Shown one piece after another: positions 1-7,249 of a stretch of DNA of 64,000 bases. Numbering within the stretch: position 1 is the stretch's first letter; every line of letters starts with the position of its first letter. Below the pieces are notes generated by a model. It saw only the letters and a list, made by a program, of their open reading frames with translations. It was not told the DNA's origin and did no database searches. Position numbers and translations under genes: made by a program. The DNA is taken from NCBI GenBank assembly GCA_948648655.1, contig CAPKVJ010000003.1, forward strand, positions 1 through 64,000. The letters are read 5' to 3'. This DNA is from an uncultured Candidatus Saccharibacteria bacterium (GTDB lineage Bacteria; Patescibacteriota; Saccharimonadia; Saccharimonadales; Saccharimonadaceae).

Positions 1-566
1 CAGATTTCGATGAGCAGAAACCACTGATTTTAGGTGCGATTTTTGACACGATTTCCAAAGCAATGGCGAAATTTCCTGACGTTCATCTGAAAGAACTTCC
101 ACGCATGGCAGATTTCGCAAAATGGGGATACGCAATCGCTGATTCCATTGACGGATTTACTGGAGAAGATTTCTTATCGGCTTACGTCGGCAATATTGAA
201 AAACAACACGAACAAGCAATTGAGTCAAGTGCGGTCGGAACTGCAGTCTATCTATTCATGACACATGATGAGGTAGTAAAAGGGGTTTGGACTGGCACAG
301 CGACACAACTTATGCGTCAAATTGAAGACACTGGGATAATCATCAATATCGATGAAGAACCGTCAGAGTTGACTAAAGAGCTAAATATGATTACTAACGG
401 TAGCCTATGGCCAAAGGATGCGTCGTGGTTCATGCGAAGGCTGAATTACGTTCTGCCAGATCTGGAGTCGCAAGGTATTCAAATAAATTCTTATACCCAG
501 AACAACCAACGCATAGTTGAGCTAAAAAATCTTAATTACTCGGAGAAAAATGATGACAACAAATAA
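1..566 (+). CDS. Mobile-element replication (primase/helicase-like) protein, C-terminal part, cut by window edge
   Basis: The frame is already open at the left edge (first full codon at base 3) and ends with TAA at 564-566, so only about the last 187 residues are present; the ATG at 63 is internal. The visible part contains a PLILGAIFD stretch and then LPRMADFAKWGYA. From memory, similar blocks follow the ATPase core in phage and plasmid primase/helicase proteins. The nucleotide-binding motifs lie outside the window, so the call rests on this tail and on the nearby large serine recombinase. Inferred role: replication or ATPase function of the integrated element. The stop overlaps the next start by 17 bases, suggesting one transcript. 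Confidence 0.5.
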   Translation, partial: DFDEQKPLILGAIFDTISKAMAKFPDVHLKELPRMADFAKWGYAIADSIDGFTGEDFLSAYVGNIEKQHEQAIESSAVGTAVYLFMTHDEVVKGVWTGTATQLMRQIEDTGIIINIDEEPSELTKELNMITNGSLWPKDASWFMRRLNYVLPDLESQGIQINSYTQNNQRIVELKNLNYSEKNDDNK

Positions 567-1044
567 TGACTATAATTTTCCGCTTTATTGCTCGGTTTCT
601 GATTTACCAGATGATTTTAACCAAAAAACGCTTGGCGAACAGAATCGTCTTAGAAAGGAACAGGAGTCAAATTCCAGAATGGATTTTTTATGTACTGTTC
701 CAATCGCTGCCGCAGAAAGTACGACAATGAATCGGCTCAAAGAAAGATACGGCTCAAAAATCTTGGAAAAATCATATCCACATAATCAGAAAACACGCGT
801 TAAAAATCCTTTTGACCGCAACAGGAACCATACTCATTATATAGTTGAACATAATTTCAGCAATAATCTGACCAAAATCACATTAAGCCCATCAAATAAT
901 CGCTACGGCAAACGTAATGGCCGTGTGAAGAAAAAGCCAATTAGTCGTAGCGAAAAACAGAAATGCATGGGCGGAAATGTCTCAATTATGCCTCATTCGC
1001 CAATCAATAGATATGGTCCGCATAAAGGTCGGCTAAAACTCTAG
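550..1044 (+). CDS. Small basic hypothetical protein of the integrated element
   Basis: A 164-residue protein I do not recognise. It begins at an ATG pair (550/553) inside the end of the preceding gene. The C-terminal half is strongly basic and repeats an NRYGKRNGRVK / NRYGPHKGRLK pattern, which would suit nucleic-acid binding. There is no signal peptide, membrane segment or cysteine cluster. It lies between a replication-type protein and a serine recombinase, so it is probably accessory cargo or a regulator of the element. A 128-base AT-rich gap with no clear hairpin separates it from the recombinase. Confidence 0.55.
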   Translation: MMTTNNDYNFPLYCSVSDLPDDFNQKTLGEQNRLRKEQESNSRMDFLCTVPIAAAESTTMNRLKERYGSKILEKSYPHNQKTRVKNPFDRNRNHTHYIVEHNFSNNLTKITLSPSNNRYGKRNGRVKKKPISRSEKQKCMGGNVSIMPHSPINRYGPHKGRLKL

Positions 1045-1172
1045 CACTATACGGCAATACAGTATAACGGCAAAAGTACAAACTTGATATTCTAAAATCA
1101 GTATGTATTTTTGCCAACTTGCCAGATAAAATCTATAAGGAAATGGAAAAGTTATAACTTAAGGAGTGAATA

Positions 1173-2798
1173 ATGGATATTGAACTCAAGAATTTAAAAT
1201 TTGTTATGTATATGCGTAAGTCTAGCGAATCTGATGACCGACAAGCTCTTTCGCTAGATGCTCAACACGATACTCTTATGGATGTCGTAAAACGCAATAA
1301 ATTAAAAGTCATCGCAGAATTTCGGGAAGCCAAATCTGCCTCAAAACCAAATAATCGGCCAGAATTTGACAAAATGGTCAAGCTAATTTCTACTGGAAAA
1401 GCTAATGCTATTTTATGTTGGAAAGAAGATCGACTATCTAGAAATCCAGCTGAAAGTGGTTTAATCCAACAACTACTAGTTGACAGAAAAATCCAACGCA
1501 TTATGACACCATACAGAAGTCATACTCCAGACGATAATGCTATTAGCTTGGCTGTTGAAGCTGGAATGAGTGCCCAATATACACGAGATTTAAGCCGAAA
1601 CGTTAAACGAGGACAACGAGCAAATAACAAACTGGGTGGGGTACATTTTCCAGCACCGCAAGGATACATTAACGTTAGACGAAATAATCACGGTACTTTG
1701 GATTTAGACCAAGAACGTGCCCCACTTATGCGTAAAGCATTTGATATGTATCTGACTGGAAATTACACAGTACCGGAGGTTCTATCTACCTTAAACAACG
1801 ACTGGGGATTTTTAACTCGAAAGCATTATAAAACTGGCGGAAAACCACTTAATCGTTCTTCACTTTATGCTATTCTAGAAAATCCAGTTTATATGGGGTA
1901 TGTTCGAGATTTAGAAGACAAAACACAATTGCATAAAGGTGATTGGCCAGCATTACTTTCAGAAGATGAGTTTTACCGAATTCAAATGCTTTTAAAGAAA
2001 TCTGGTTTCGGCCCACAATCAAATTATTCCTTAAATCACTTTGAACTTAAGGGCATCTTTACTTGCGGGGAGTGTGGTTGTTCTATTACAGCCGAAATTA
2101 AGTCGAAAAAACTTAAAGATGGTGGCGTAAATTACTACACCTATTATCACTGCACACATAAACGTCAATGTAGTCAGAAAGGTTGCGTTCGCGAAGAAAG
2201 ACTATACGACCAAATTAAATCCTTATTTGGACAATATAGAATTGACCAAACTCTGTATGATTTAGCTTTAGAAACGATGAAAGATATTAGTGCTAAAGAA
2301 ATCGCCGAAAGATTAAATATCGATGATTCGCAAAATGCAACAATCAAAACAATGCAAGCTGAACATGACCGTTTAATTGATATGGCAACTCGTGAGCTTA
2401 TTAGCTATGAAGAATTTGAAAGAATGTCAAAACCGCTCAAAACTAAAATCGAAAACATGAAAACGCTAAATGAGGAATTGCAGCATAGACTGAAAAATCG
2501 TTATGAAATCATTGGCTCAACTTTGAACCAATTAAAGCGGCAAGATGAGTTTATATTCAAATCTCAAGGAACTAAACGCAGTATGGTTCACGCCATAGGT
2601 TATAACCCAAAAATTATTGATAAAAATATAGATATTACCCCTTATACGTGGCTCGAGCCTATTAAGAATTTTCTTAAAGAAGCAAAAACTCCCCACAATC
2701 AGGTTATAACTAACTCTGAACGGGGGAGAAAATGCTTAAAAAATGACTTGAGTCCAATCTGGCGGAAGGGACAGGATTCGAACCTGCGAAGCTATTAA
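1173..2798 (+). CDS. Large serine recombinase (site-specific integrase)
   Basis: A 541-residue protein with large serine recombinase layout. The N-terminal resolvase domain (about residues 10-150) has YMRKSSESDDRQALSLDAQ with a candidate nucleophilic serine in the RKSS segment. The recombinase domain follows (about 170-280). A zinc ribbon (about 298-345) has CGECGC followed by a second cysteine pair (CTHKRQCSQKGC), then a coiled-coil segment. Start chosen at ATG 1173 because AAGGAG lies 8 bases upstream. The last residues (RKGQDSNLRSY) are translated from the antisense of the adjacent tRNA-Ser gene: the frame stops inside the tRNA, so the native end of the protein may have been altered by integration. 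It most likely integrates and excises the element ending here. Confidence 0.9.
   Translation: MDIELKNLKFVMYMRKSSESDDRQALSLDAQHDTLMDVVKRNKLKVIAEFREAKSASKPNNRPEFDKMVKLISTGKANAILCWKEDRLSRNPAESGLIQQLLVDRKIQRIMTPYRSHTPDDNAISLAVEAGMSAQYTRDLSRNVKRGQRANNKLGGVHFPAPQGYINVRRNNHGTLDLDQERAPLMRKAFDMYLTGNYTVPEVLSTLNNDWGFLTRKHYKTGGKPLNRSSLYAILENPVYMGYVRDLEDKTQLHKGDWPALLSEDEFYRIQMLLKKSGFGPQSNYSLNHFELKGIFTCGECGCSITAEIKSKKLKDGGVNYYTYYHCTHKRQCSQKGCVREERLYDQIKSLFGQYRIDQTLYDLALETMKDISAKEIAERLNIDDSQNATIKTMQAEHDRLIDMATRELISYEEFERMSKPLKTKIENMKTLNEELQHRLKNRYEIIGSTLNQLKRQDEFIFKSQGTKRSMVHAIGYNPKIIDKNIDITPYTWLEPIKNFLKEAKTPHNQVITNSERGRKCLKNDLSPIWRKGQDSNLRSY
2763..2798. other. Probable attachment-site region (recombinase end overlapping tRNA-Ser)
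   Basis: The last 36 bases of the recombinase reading frame coincide with the 3' half of the tRNA-Ser gene. Element genes lie to the left and chromosomal genes to the right, so one att core probably lies within or next to this overlap. The partner att site is outside the window. Confidence 0.4.
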
Positions 2799-2846
2799 CT
2801 TGCTGGTTTTCAAGACCAGTGCCATCAACCACTCGGCCACCCTTCC
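2763..2846 (-). tRNA. tRNA-Ser (UGA)
   Basis: Read on the minus strand it starts GGAAGGGTGGCCGAGTGG and closes with CCCTTCC plus discriminator G. The anticodon loop CTTGAAA gives anticodon UGA. It has the long variable arm of class II serine tRNAs and a T-loop with GGTTCGAATCC. CCA is not fully encoded. The recombinase frame ends inside it, so this gene is the likely attachment site. Confidence 0.93.
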
Positions 2847-2866
2847 ACTTATAATTGTATCATATT

Positions 2867-3763
2867 TTAGAGGATTGTTCCACTGGAATTTATGAGACGA
2901 TCGAGAATTGGGCGCATTATGGTGAAATACTCCCTAATTTCCCTTTCGTCATGCAGAAATTTGTGTGTATGTTCAAGGAAATTTAATAGTGCAACGTAAA
3001 TTACTTGTTCATGAAAATACGATGGGCGAGAAAAGTTATATAATCCATCAAGAAAACCTTTTACGAACTCACGTTTGCGATCGTTTTCTGGAAGTAGTAA
3101 CCAGGTCATTTGGTAGCGAAAATTTAGGACATCATAACTATACTTCATTGCGCCAATATCAATAAGGTACTTATTACCTGATGGATCAATAACGATATTA
3201 GAACGTTTGATATCGCCGTGTATTAGGCCAGGAGATGTATGGGTAAAAAGGTCTGGACCGCGTTGAGTAATTTTCCAAAGTGGTGCGATGGCTTCGATTA
3301 GGCTGGTTTCTTGTAGTAAATCATTGAGAGAATGATATAGTTTTTCAATATGCTGGGTTAGTTCTGTGAGATTTTCATGTTTGATGTAGGTAATTCTATT
3401 GACTGGGTAGGATTTTAATTTTTTGGCTTCGTGGCCAATCTCGGTGCCGGCTTGGTGAATTTCGGAAAGTGAACAGTGTTGATTGCTAAAAGTTTTGAAA
3501 TCTTGGCCTGGTATGTAGCGGAAAAGGCAAAATTGCTTTTTATCTGTGCCGTAGTGGCCATAGCCAAGTATTTCGAGTGAATTAATTGAGAGCTCTTGGT
3601 AGATTCGGCAGATTTCTTGTAATTTTTTGAGGTTGGGTACGACGTCGTAGTGTTGGGGGAATTTGAGGCAATAGATTTGATCGCCTAGATACATTTTAAA
3701 AATTTGTGCACCGCTACGTCCGCCAGTTATTTCCTCAAGGGTTATTTTTTGTGAGAAATCCAT
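2867..3763 (-). CDS. APH/choline-kinase-fold phosphotransferase
   Basis: A 298-residue protein of the aminoglycoside-phosphotransferase/kinase-like fold. The catalytic loop is LIHGDIKRSNIVID (about residues 182-195), followed by the metal-binding LIDIGAMKY in place of the usual DFG or DWE. An N-terminal ATP-binding region has a lysine in IYCLKFPQHYD. The substrate cannot be told; such proteins act on small molecules such as choline, thiamine or sugars. It is transcribed alone, divergently from thyA. A TATACT/TACAAT-like -10 lies directly before the ATG, suggesting a leaderless or very short-leader message. Confidence 0.75.
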   Translation of the reverse strand: MDFSQKITLEEITGGRSGAQIFKMYLGDQIYCLKFPQHYDVVPNLKKLQEICRIYQELSINSLEILGYGHYGTDKKQFCLFRYIPGQDFKTFSNQHCSLSEIHQAGTEIGHEAKKLKSYPVNRITYIKHENLTELTQHIEKLYHSLNDLLQETSLIEAIAPLWKITQRGPDLFTHTSPGLIHGDIKRSNIVIDPSGNKYLIDIGAMKYSYDVLNFRYQMTWLLLPENDRKREFVKGFLDGLYNFSRPSYFHEQVIYVALLNFLEHTHKFLHDEREIREYFTIMRPILDRLINSSGTIL

Positions 3764-3844
3764 ATTGTATAGTATATACGGATTTGTGATTTATTACACA
3801 AAATTCGGTTTATCTGTTACTATAGAAGTAATAGAGGAGGACAG

Positions 3845-4759
3845 ATGAAGGGTGAGTATAGACCATATAATGAAAGGACACCAGACGAGCAGTATAAGGG
3901 ATTGATTCGAGCGGTCCTCGACAATGGTATCAAGGGCCCGTCGCCGATGGTGGATAAGGATGGAAAAGAAGTTGACTCGATTGATTTGTTGGGTGCTCCA
4001 GTAATGCGGTTTGATCTGTTGAAGAATGGTGTGCCGTTTTTGACCGAACGTGATATTAAGTTTTGGCGAACGCCGATCGGAGAGTTGTTTGGGTTTATCA
4101 ATGGTGCACGGACCCAAGAGGAACTAGAGAAGTTTGGCTGTAAATGGTGGAAGAATTGGTGTACAGAGAAAAAGTGTGCGAAGCGTGGTCTCGAGACGGG
4201 TGATTTGGGGCCTGGTTCATATGGAGCAGCGTTTCATGATTTTCCAACTGCTGATGGAGGGAGTTTTAATCAATTTGCGGAAATTATTCAGCAGATAAAG
4301 GAGCGACCAGAGCTGAAGGCGCACTTAATCACGCCTTGGATTCCGCAATATACGATCCGTAATAAGAACCATCAGCAGAAGGTCGTCGTCTGTCCATGTC
4401 ATGGTTGGATGCATTTTCGGGTATTGAATGGTAAATTGAATCTTGTGATGTTCCAGAGAAGTTGCGATGTGCTGATTGGTTGTCCGAGCAACTGGGTGCA
4501 GTATTCAGCGTTGCTTTTGGCGATGTCGGAAGTGCTTGATTTGGTGCCAGGCGAGTTTGTACATATGATTTCGGATGCACATATCTATGAGAATCAGTTG
4601 CCGTGGGTGGAAGAAATTTTGGCACGTGAAAGTAGGCCGTTCCCTACGCTAAAAATCGTAAATAGCCACGACAATATTTTTGATTATCGTGTGGAGGATT
4701 TTGAGCTTGAGGATTATGATCCACATGAGGCAATTAAAGGTATTCCAGTAACAATTTAG
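3845..4759 (+). CDS. thyA: Thymidylate synthase
   Basis: Converts dUMP to dTMP with methylene-tetrahydrofolate. The 304-residue sequence carries the catalytic cysteine in VVVCPCHGWMHF (Cys185 by position), QRSCDVLIGCPSNWVQYS (phosphate and nucleotide binding), the DAHIYENQ segment and the C-terminal FDYRVEDFELEDYDPH block. It ends IKGIPVTI. Start supported by AGAGGAGG six bases before ATG 3845. The next gene, a deaminase fusion, follows after a gap of 9 bases and can supply dUMP, so the two form a dTMP-making unit. An unusual short insertion (WWKNWCTEKKCAKRG) lies before the GxYGxxF motif. Confidence 0.96.
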   Translation: MKGEYRPYNERTPDEQYKGLIRAVLDNGIKGPSPMVDKDGKEVDSIDLLGAPVMRFDLLKNGVPFLTERDIKFWRTPIGELFGFINGARTQEELEKFGCKWWKNWCTEKKCAKRGLETGDLGPGSYGAAFHDFPTADGGSFNQFAEIIQQIKERPELKAHLITPWIPQYTIRNKNHQQKVVVCPCHGWMHFRVLNGKLNLVMFQRSCDVLIGCPSNWVQYSALLLAMSEVLDLVPGEFVHMISDAHIYENQLPWVEEILARESRPFPTLKIVNSHDNIFDYRVEDFELEDYDPHEAIKGIPVTI

Positions 4760-4768
4760 AGATACATT

Positions 4769-5728
4769 ATGAATGATGACACTTGGCTCGCAAATGCAAA
4801 GATTGCACGGAAGAATGGTAAGACAATTGGACTTGTGCAGGGTTCTTGGGATTTGTTTCATTTAGGGCATTTACGTTATATCTTGAAAGCGCGGGGGTTG
4901 TGTGACTTTTTGATTATCTCGATGGATAGTGATGATAAGATTCGCAAGCGTAAGGGGCCGACGCGACCTGTGATCCCGGAGCAAGAGCGCTATGAGTTTT
5001 TGTCGCTGTTGAATATTGCTGATGCAGTGGTAATAAAGACATTGGATGATCCGAAATGGCATTTGATTAAGACGGTAAAACCAGATACGTTAATTGCGAT
5101 TCGCGATACTTATACTGATGAAGATCTGGAAAAATTGGGAAAGTACTGCGGAAGAGTGGCGATTTTACCCCGACAGGCAAAGACTTCAACATCAGATAAG
5201 ATTCGCAAAATTACACTTGATAGTCGATTGAAGAAGGTTGCTGGGGTGGAAGAAAAAGTCGCAAAGGCGACAGCAGGTGCGAAACGGCGAGTGAAGTATT
5301 CTAAAGGTATGCCGGAGCCGATACCGGGTCTATTTAGAGAGATGCGTAACTCTACGGATGATGTTTGCCCAGTGGCGGCGGCGTGTTATTGGGATGGCCA
5401 ATGGGTCTATGCTTCTAATCAAATTGATTTTACAATCCCGGAGTATGATATCCAAAATCGGACGGAGTTGTTTTATGATACGATTGAGCACGCCGAGATT
5501 AATTTGCTGAAGAAATTAGGTAAGACAAAGACAGTTGATGTGCCGGTTTATGTAACGTTGTTCCCTTGTGATCGATGTATGAAAGTGCTAGCTAATAAAG
5601 GGGTGAAGGAAATTTATTATCTCGAAGATCATCCGGATAGAAATTGGAGTAAGCGTGCGCATGCACGTGCAGAAAAGGAAGGCATTAAAACAACGTGTCT
5701 GGGAGTGAAAGGAGAAAAAGATGAATGA
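4769..5728 (+). CDS. Fusion: cytidylyltransferase-like domain + dCMP/cytidine deaminase-like domain
   Basis: A 319-residue two-domain protein. Residues 20-165 are a nucleotidyltransferase of the HxGH class: QGSWDLFHLGHLRYI, followed by an RxxVIPEQERYE region typical of glycerol-phosphate cytidylyltransferase/RfaE C-terminal-type enzymes. Residues 195-305 are a zinc-dependent deaminase: HAEINLL gives the zinc His and catalytic Glu, and PCDRCMK gives the two zinc cysteines. Next to thyA the deaminase half most likely makes dUMP from dCMP. The role of the transferase half is unknown; it could use a cytidine nucleotide, which would link the halves. It overlaps the following gene by 8 bases. Confidence 0.85.
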   Translation: MNDDTWLANAKIARKNGKTIGLVQGSWDLFHLGHLRYILKARGLCDFLIISMDSDDKIRKRKGPTRPVIPEQERYEFLSLLNIADAVVIKTLDDPKWHLIKTVKPDTLIAIRDTYTDEDLEKLGKYCGRVAILPRQAKTSTSDKIRKITLDSRLKKVAGVEEKVAKATAGAKRRVKYSKGMPEPIPGLFREMRNSTDDVCPVAAACYWDGQWVYASNQIDFTIPEYDIQNRTELFYDTIEHAEINLLKKLGKTKTVDVPVYVTLFPCDRCMKVLANKGVKEIYYLEDHPDRNWSKRAHARAEKEGIKTTCLGVKGEKDE

Positions 5729-6182
5729 ATATAGTAAATATAAGTATATTTATCCGCCGAATGCACGTGAGCAAGAACAACTAGACATTATGTTGCGAAT
5801 GGAGGCAGAGGACAAGGATCCGATGGCTCCGGAGTATATTGAGCAAGAGATTTTATTCATAACGGATTTTTGGCACGTTTCTAAGAATCGCTTTCCTTAT
5901 GATGGTGCGGAATTGCAGTTTTTGGTTGTGGCGCGTGAACCGGTCTATAAGTTGGAAGATATGTCGGATGAGATGTGGCTGGATTTGAAGACGGTGTGGC
6001 AGAAGATAATAAGAGAATATGAAGTAGATGGTGGGGCGTTGTGCTTCAGATTTGGCAATCCGGCGAGGTCTGGAGCTTCACTGACGCGAGTGCATTGTCA
6101 CATCATTATGCCAAAAGAGGGCGAAAAAGTGCGTCCAGCGATTGGTGGGAAGAAAAAGCTAAAAGAAGGGTTGCATCTGTAG
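5721..6182 (+). CDS. HIT-superfamily-like nucleotide hydrolase/transferase
   Basis: A 153-residue protein with a HIT-like end: GASLTRVHCHIIMPKEG. The last two His of the triad pattern are present, but the first position is Arg, so this is not a canonical HIT hydrolase; it resembles the Ap4A phosphorylase/adenylyltransferase branch. Start ATG 5721 lies inside the end of the preceding deaminase fusion (GGAGAAAAAG upstream), indicating translational coupling in the thyA operon. Substrate unknown; a dinucleotide or nucleotide conjugate is plausible. Confidence 0.65.
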   Translation: MNEYSKYKYIYPPNAREQEQLDIMLRMEAEDKDPMAPEYIEQEILFITDFWHVSKNRFPYDGAELQFLVVAREPVYKLEDMSDEMWLDLKTVWQKIIREYEVDGGALCFRFGNPARSGASLTRVHCHIIMPKEGEKVRPAIGGKKKLKEGLHL

Positions 6183-6187
6183 AGGAT

Positions 6188-6226
6188 GTATTACATTGTA
6201 TAGCATTTGTATATACAATGTAATAC
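6188..6226. terminator. Perfect 15-bp hairpin after the thyA operon
   Basis: GTATTACATTGTATA and its exact complement TATACAATGTAATAC flank a 9-base loop. The stem is AT-rich and has no T-run, so as a terminator it would be weak. The same TATACAATGTAATACG string recurs at 17906-17921 beside a cassette, so it may be a small repeat rather than a dedicated terminator. Confidence 0.5.
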
Positions 6227-6244
6227 GTTTGCAGATTTGTGAGA

Positions 6245-6946
6245 TTATTCGGCGTTGGTATGGACGGCAGTGACATCGTCTAGGTTGTCGAGAGCATCAA
6301 GGAGTTTTTCGAGTTTTTCAGCATCAGTGCCTTCAATAGTGACACCGCTGGTTGGGATATAGCGAAGTTCAGCTGTAGTTACGGTGAGGCCGGCATCAAT
6401 TAAGGCTTGGCGAATCTTCATGAGGTCGCTAGCAGCAGTAGTGATTTCTAGCCCTTCGTCGCCTTCTTCGACGTCTTCGGCACCAGCCTCAAGGGCTTGC
6501 ATCATGGCATCTTCGCCTTTTTCGGGGACTTCAATCCAACCTTTGCGTGCGAACTGGAACATGACTGATCCTGGATCGGCCATGCGGCCGCCGTTTTTGG
6601 AGAGAGTGTTGCGGACGTCGGGCATGGTACGGTTCTTGTTGTCAGTGGCAACTTCAATTATAATTCCGACACCGCCGGGTCCGTAGCCTTCGTAAACTTC
6701 TTCGTTTAAAGCGGCAGCGTTTTTGTCGGAGACGCGAGCGATGGCGCGTTCGATGTTGACCTTTGGCATGTTGGCTTGGCGGGCTTTTTCGAGCATCATC
6801 GCAAGAGATGGGTTCATATTGGGATCGGTGCCGGCGCGGGCGGCGATGGCGATTTGGTTAGCGATTTTGGTGAATAAAGCACCACGTTTTGCATCGACGA
6901 CGGCTTTTTGGCGTTTGGTGGTGGCCCATTTACTGTGTCCAGACAT
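6245..6946 (-). CDS. yebC: YebC/PmpR-family (TACO1-like) translation or transcription factor
   Basis: A 233-residue protein beginning MSGHSKWATTKRQKAVVDAK, the signature start of the YebC family, and containing YEGYGPGGVGIIIE and DNKNRT, all family hallmarks. Length is near the usual 240-250. YebC proteins were described as transcription regulators and more recently as ribosome-associated factors that help with stalling sequences; both are family knowledge, not shown here. Start supported by AAGGGG upstream on the minus strand and a TATAAT box about 35 bases before the ATG. Transcribed alone. Confidence 0.94.
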   Translation of the reverse strand: MSGHSKWATTKRQKAVVDAKRGALFTKIANQIAIAARAGTDPNMNPSLAMMLEKARQANMPKVNIERAIARVSDKNAAALNEEVYEGYGPGGVGIIIEVATDNKNRTMPDVRNTLSKNGGRMADPGSVMFQFARKGWIEVPEKGEDAMMQALEAGAEDVEEGDEGLEITTAASDLMKIRQALIDAGLTVTTAELRYIPTSGVTIEGTDAEKLEKLLDALDNLDDVTAVHTNAE

Positions 6947-7027
6947 AATTCCCCTTTGTGTTAAATTTTATAAACTGATTTGTATTATTATACCATAGTT
7001 TTTAGTAAAACGGAATGATAATTGGGG

Positions 7028-7244
7028 TTACTTTGTGCGCAGCGGGAATGTTAATATCTACAATAGCAAGTTGTGGAATTCCGGGCAGAGCGGCTCCAAT
7101 TGGTCTTCTATGGTCTACTCTAATACTAGCTACGCTTACCGCTTGTACTTCTCGGGTAGTGGCGTCAGTCCGTCAAACGACAGCAATCGTTGGAGCGGCT
7201 TCCCCCTCCGCTGCCTAGCTAGTTAGAGTATAGGTAGTAGGAGG
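7028..7244 (+). repeat. Cassette 1: silent VRSG...PLRCLAS lectin-like module
   Basis: First of 16 related cassettes. It opens with TTACTTTGTGCGCAGCGG (frame YFVRSG) and runs through NVNIYNSKLWNSGQSG, NWSSM, AYRLYF, VSPSN and GFPLRCLAS to TAG at 7224-7226, then the conserved tail GAGTATAGGTAGTAGGAG. The frame has a GTG at 7035 but no ribosome site and no gene body upstream. It converges on the surface-protein gene whose stop is at 7250, with only a few bases between the two 3' ends. Confidence 0.85.
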
Positions 7245-7249
7245 AGGAT

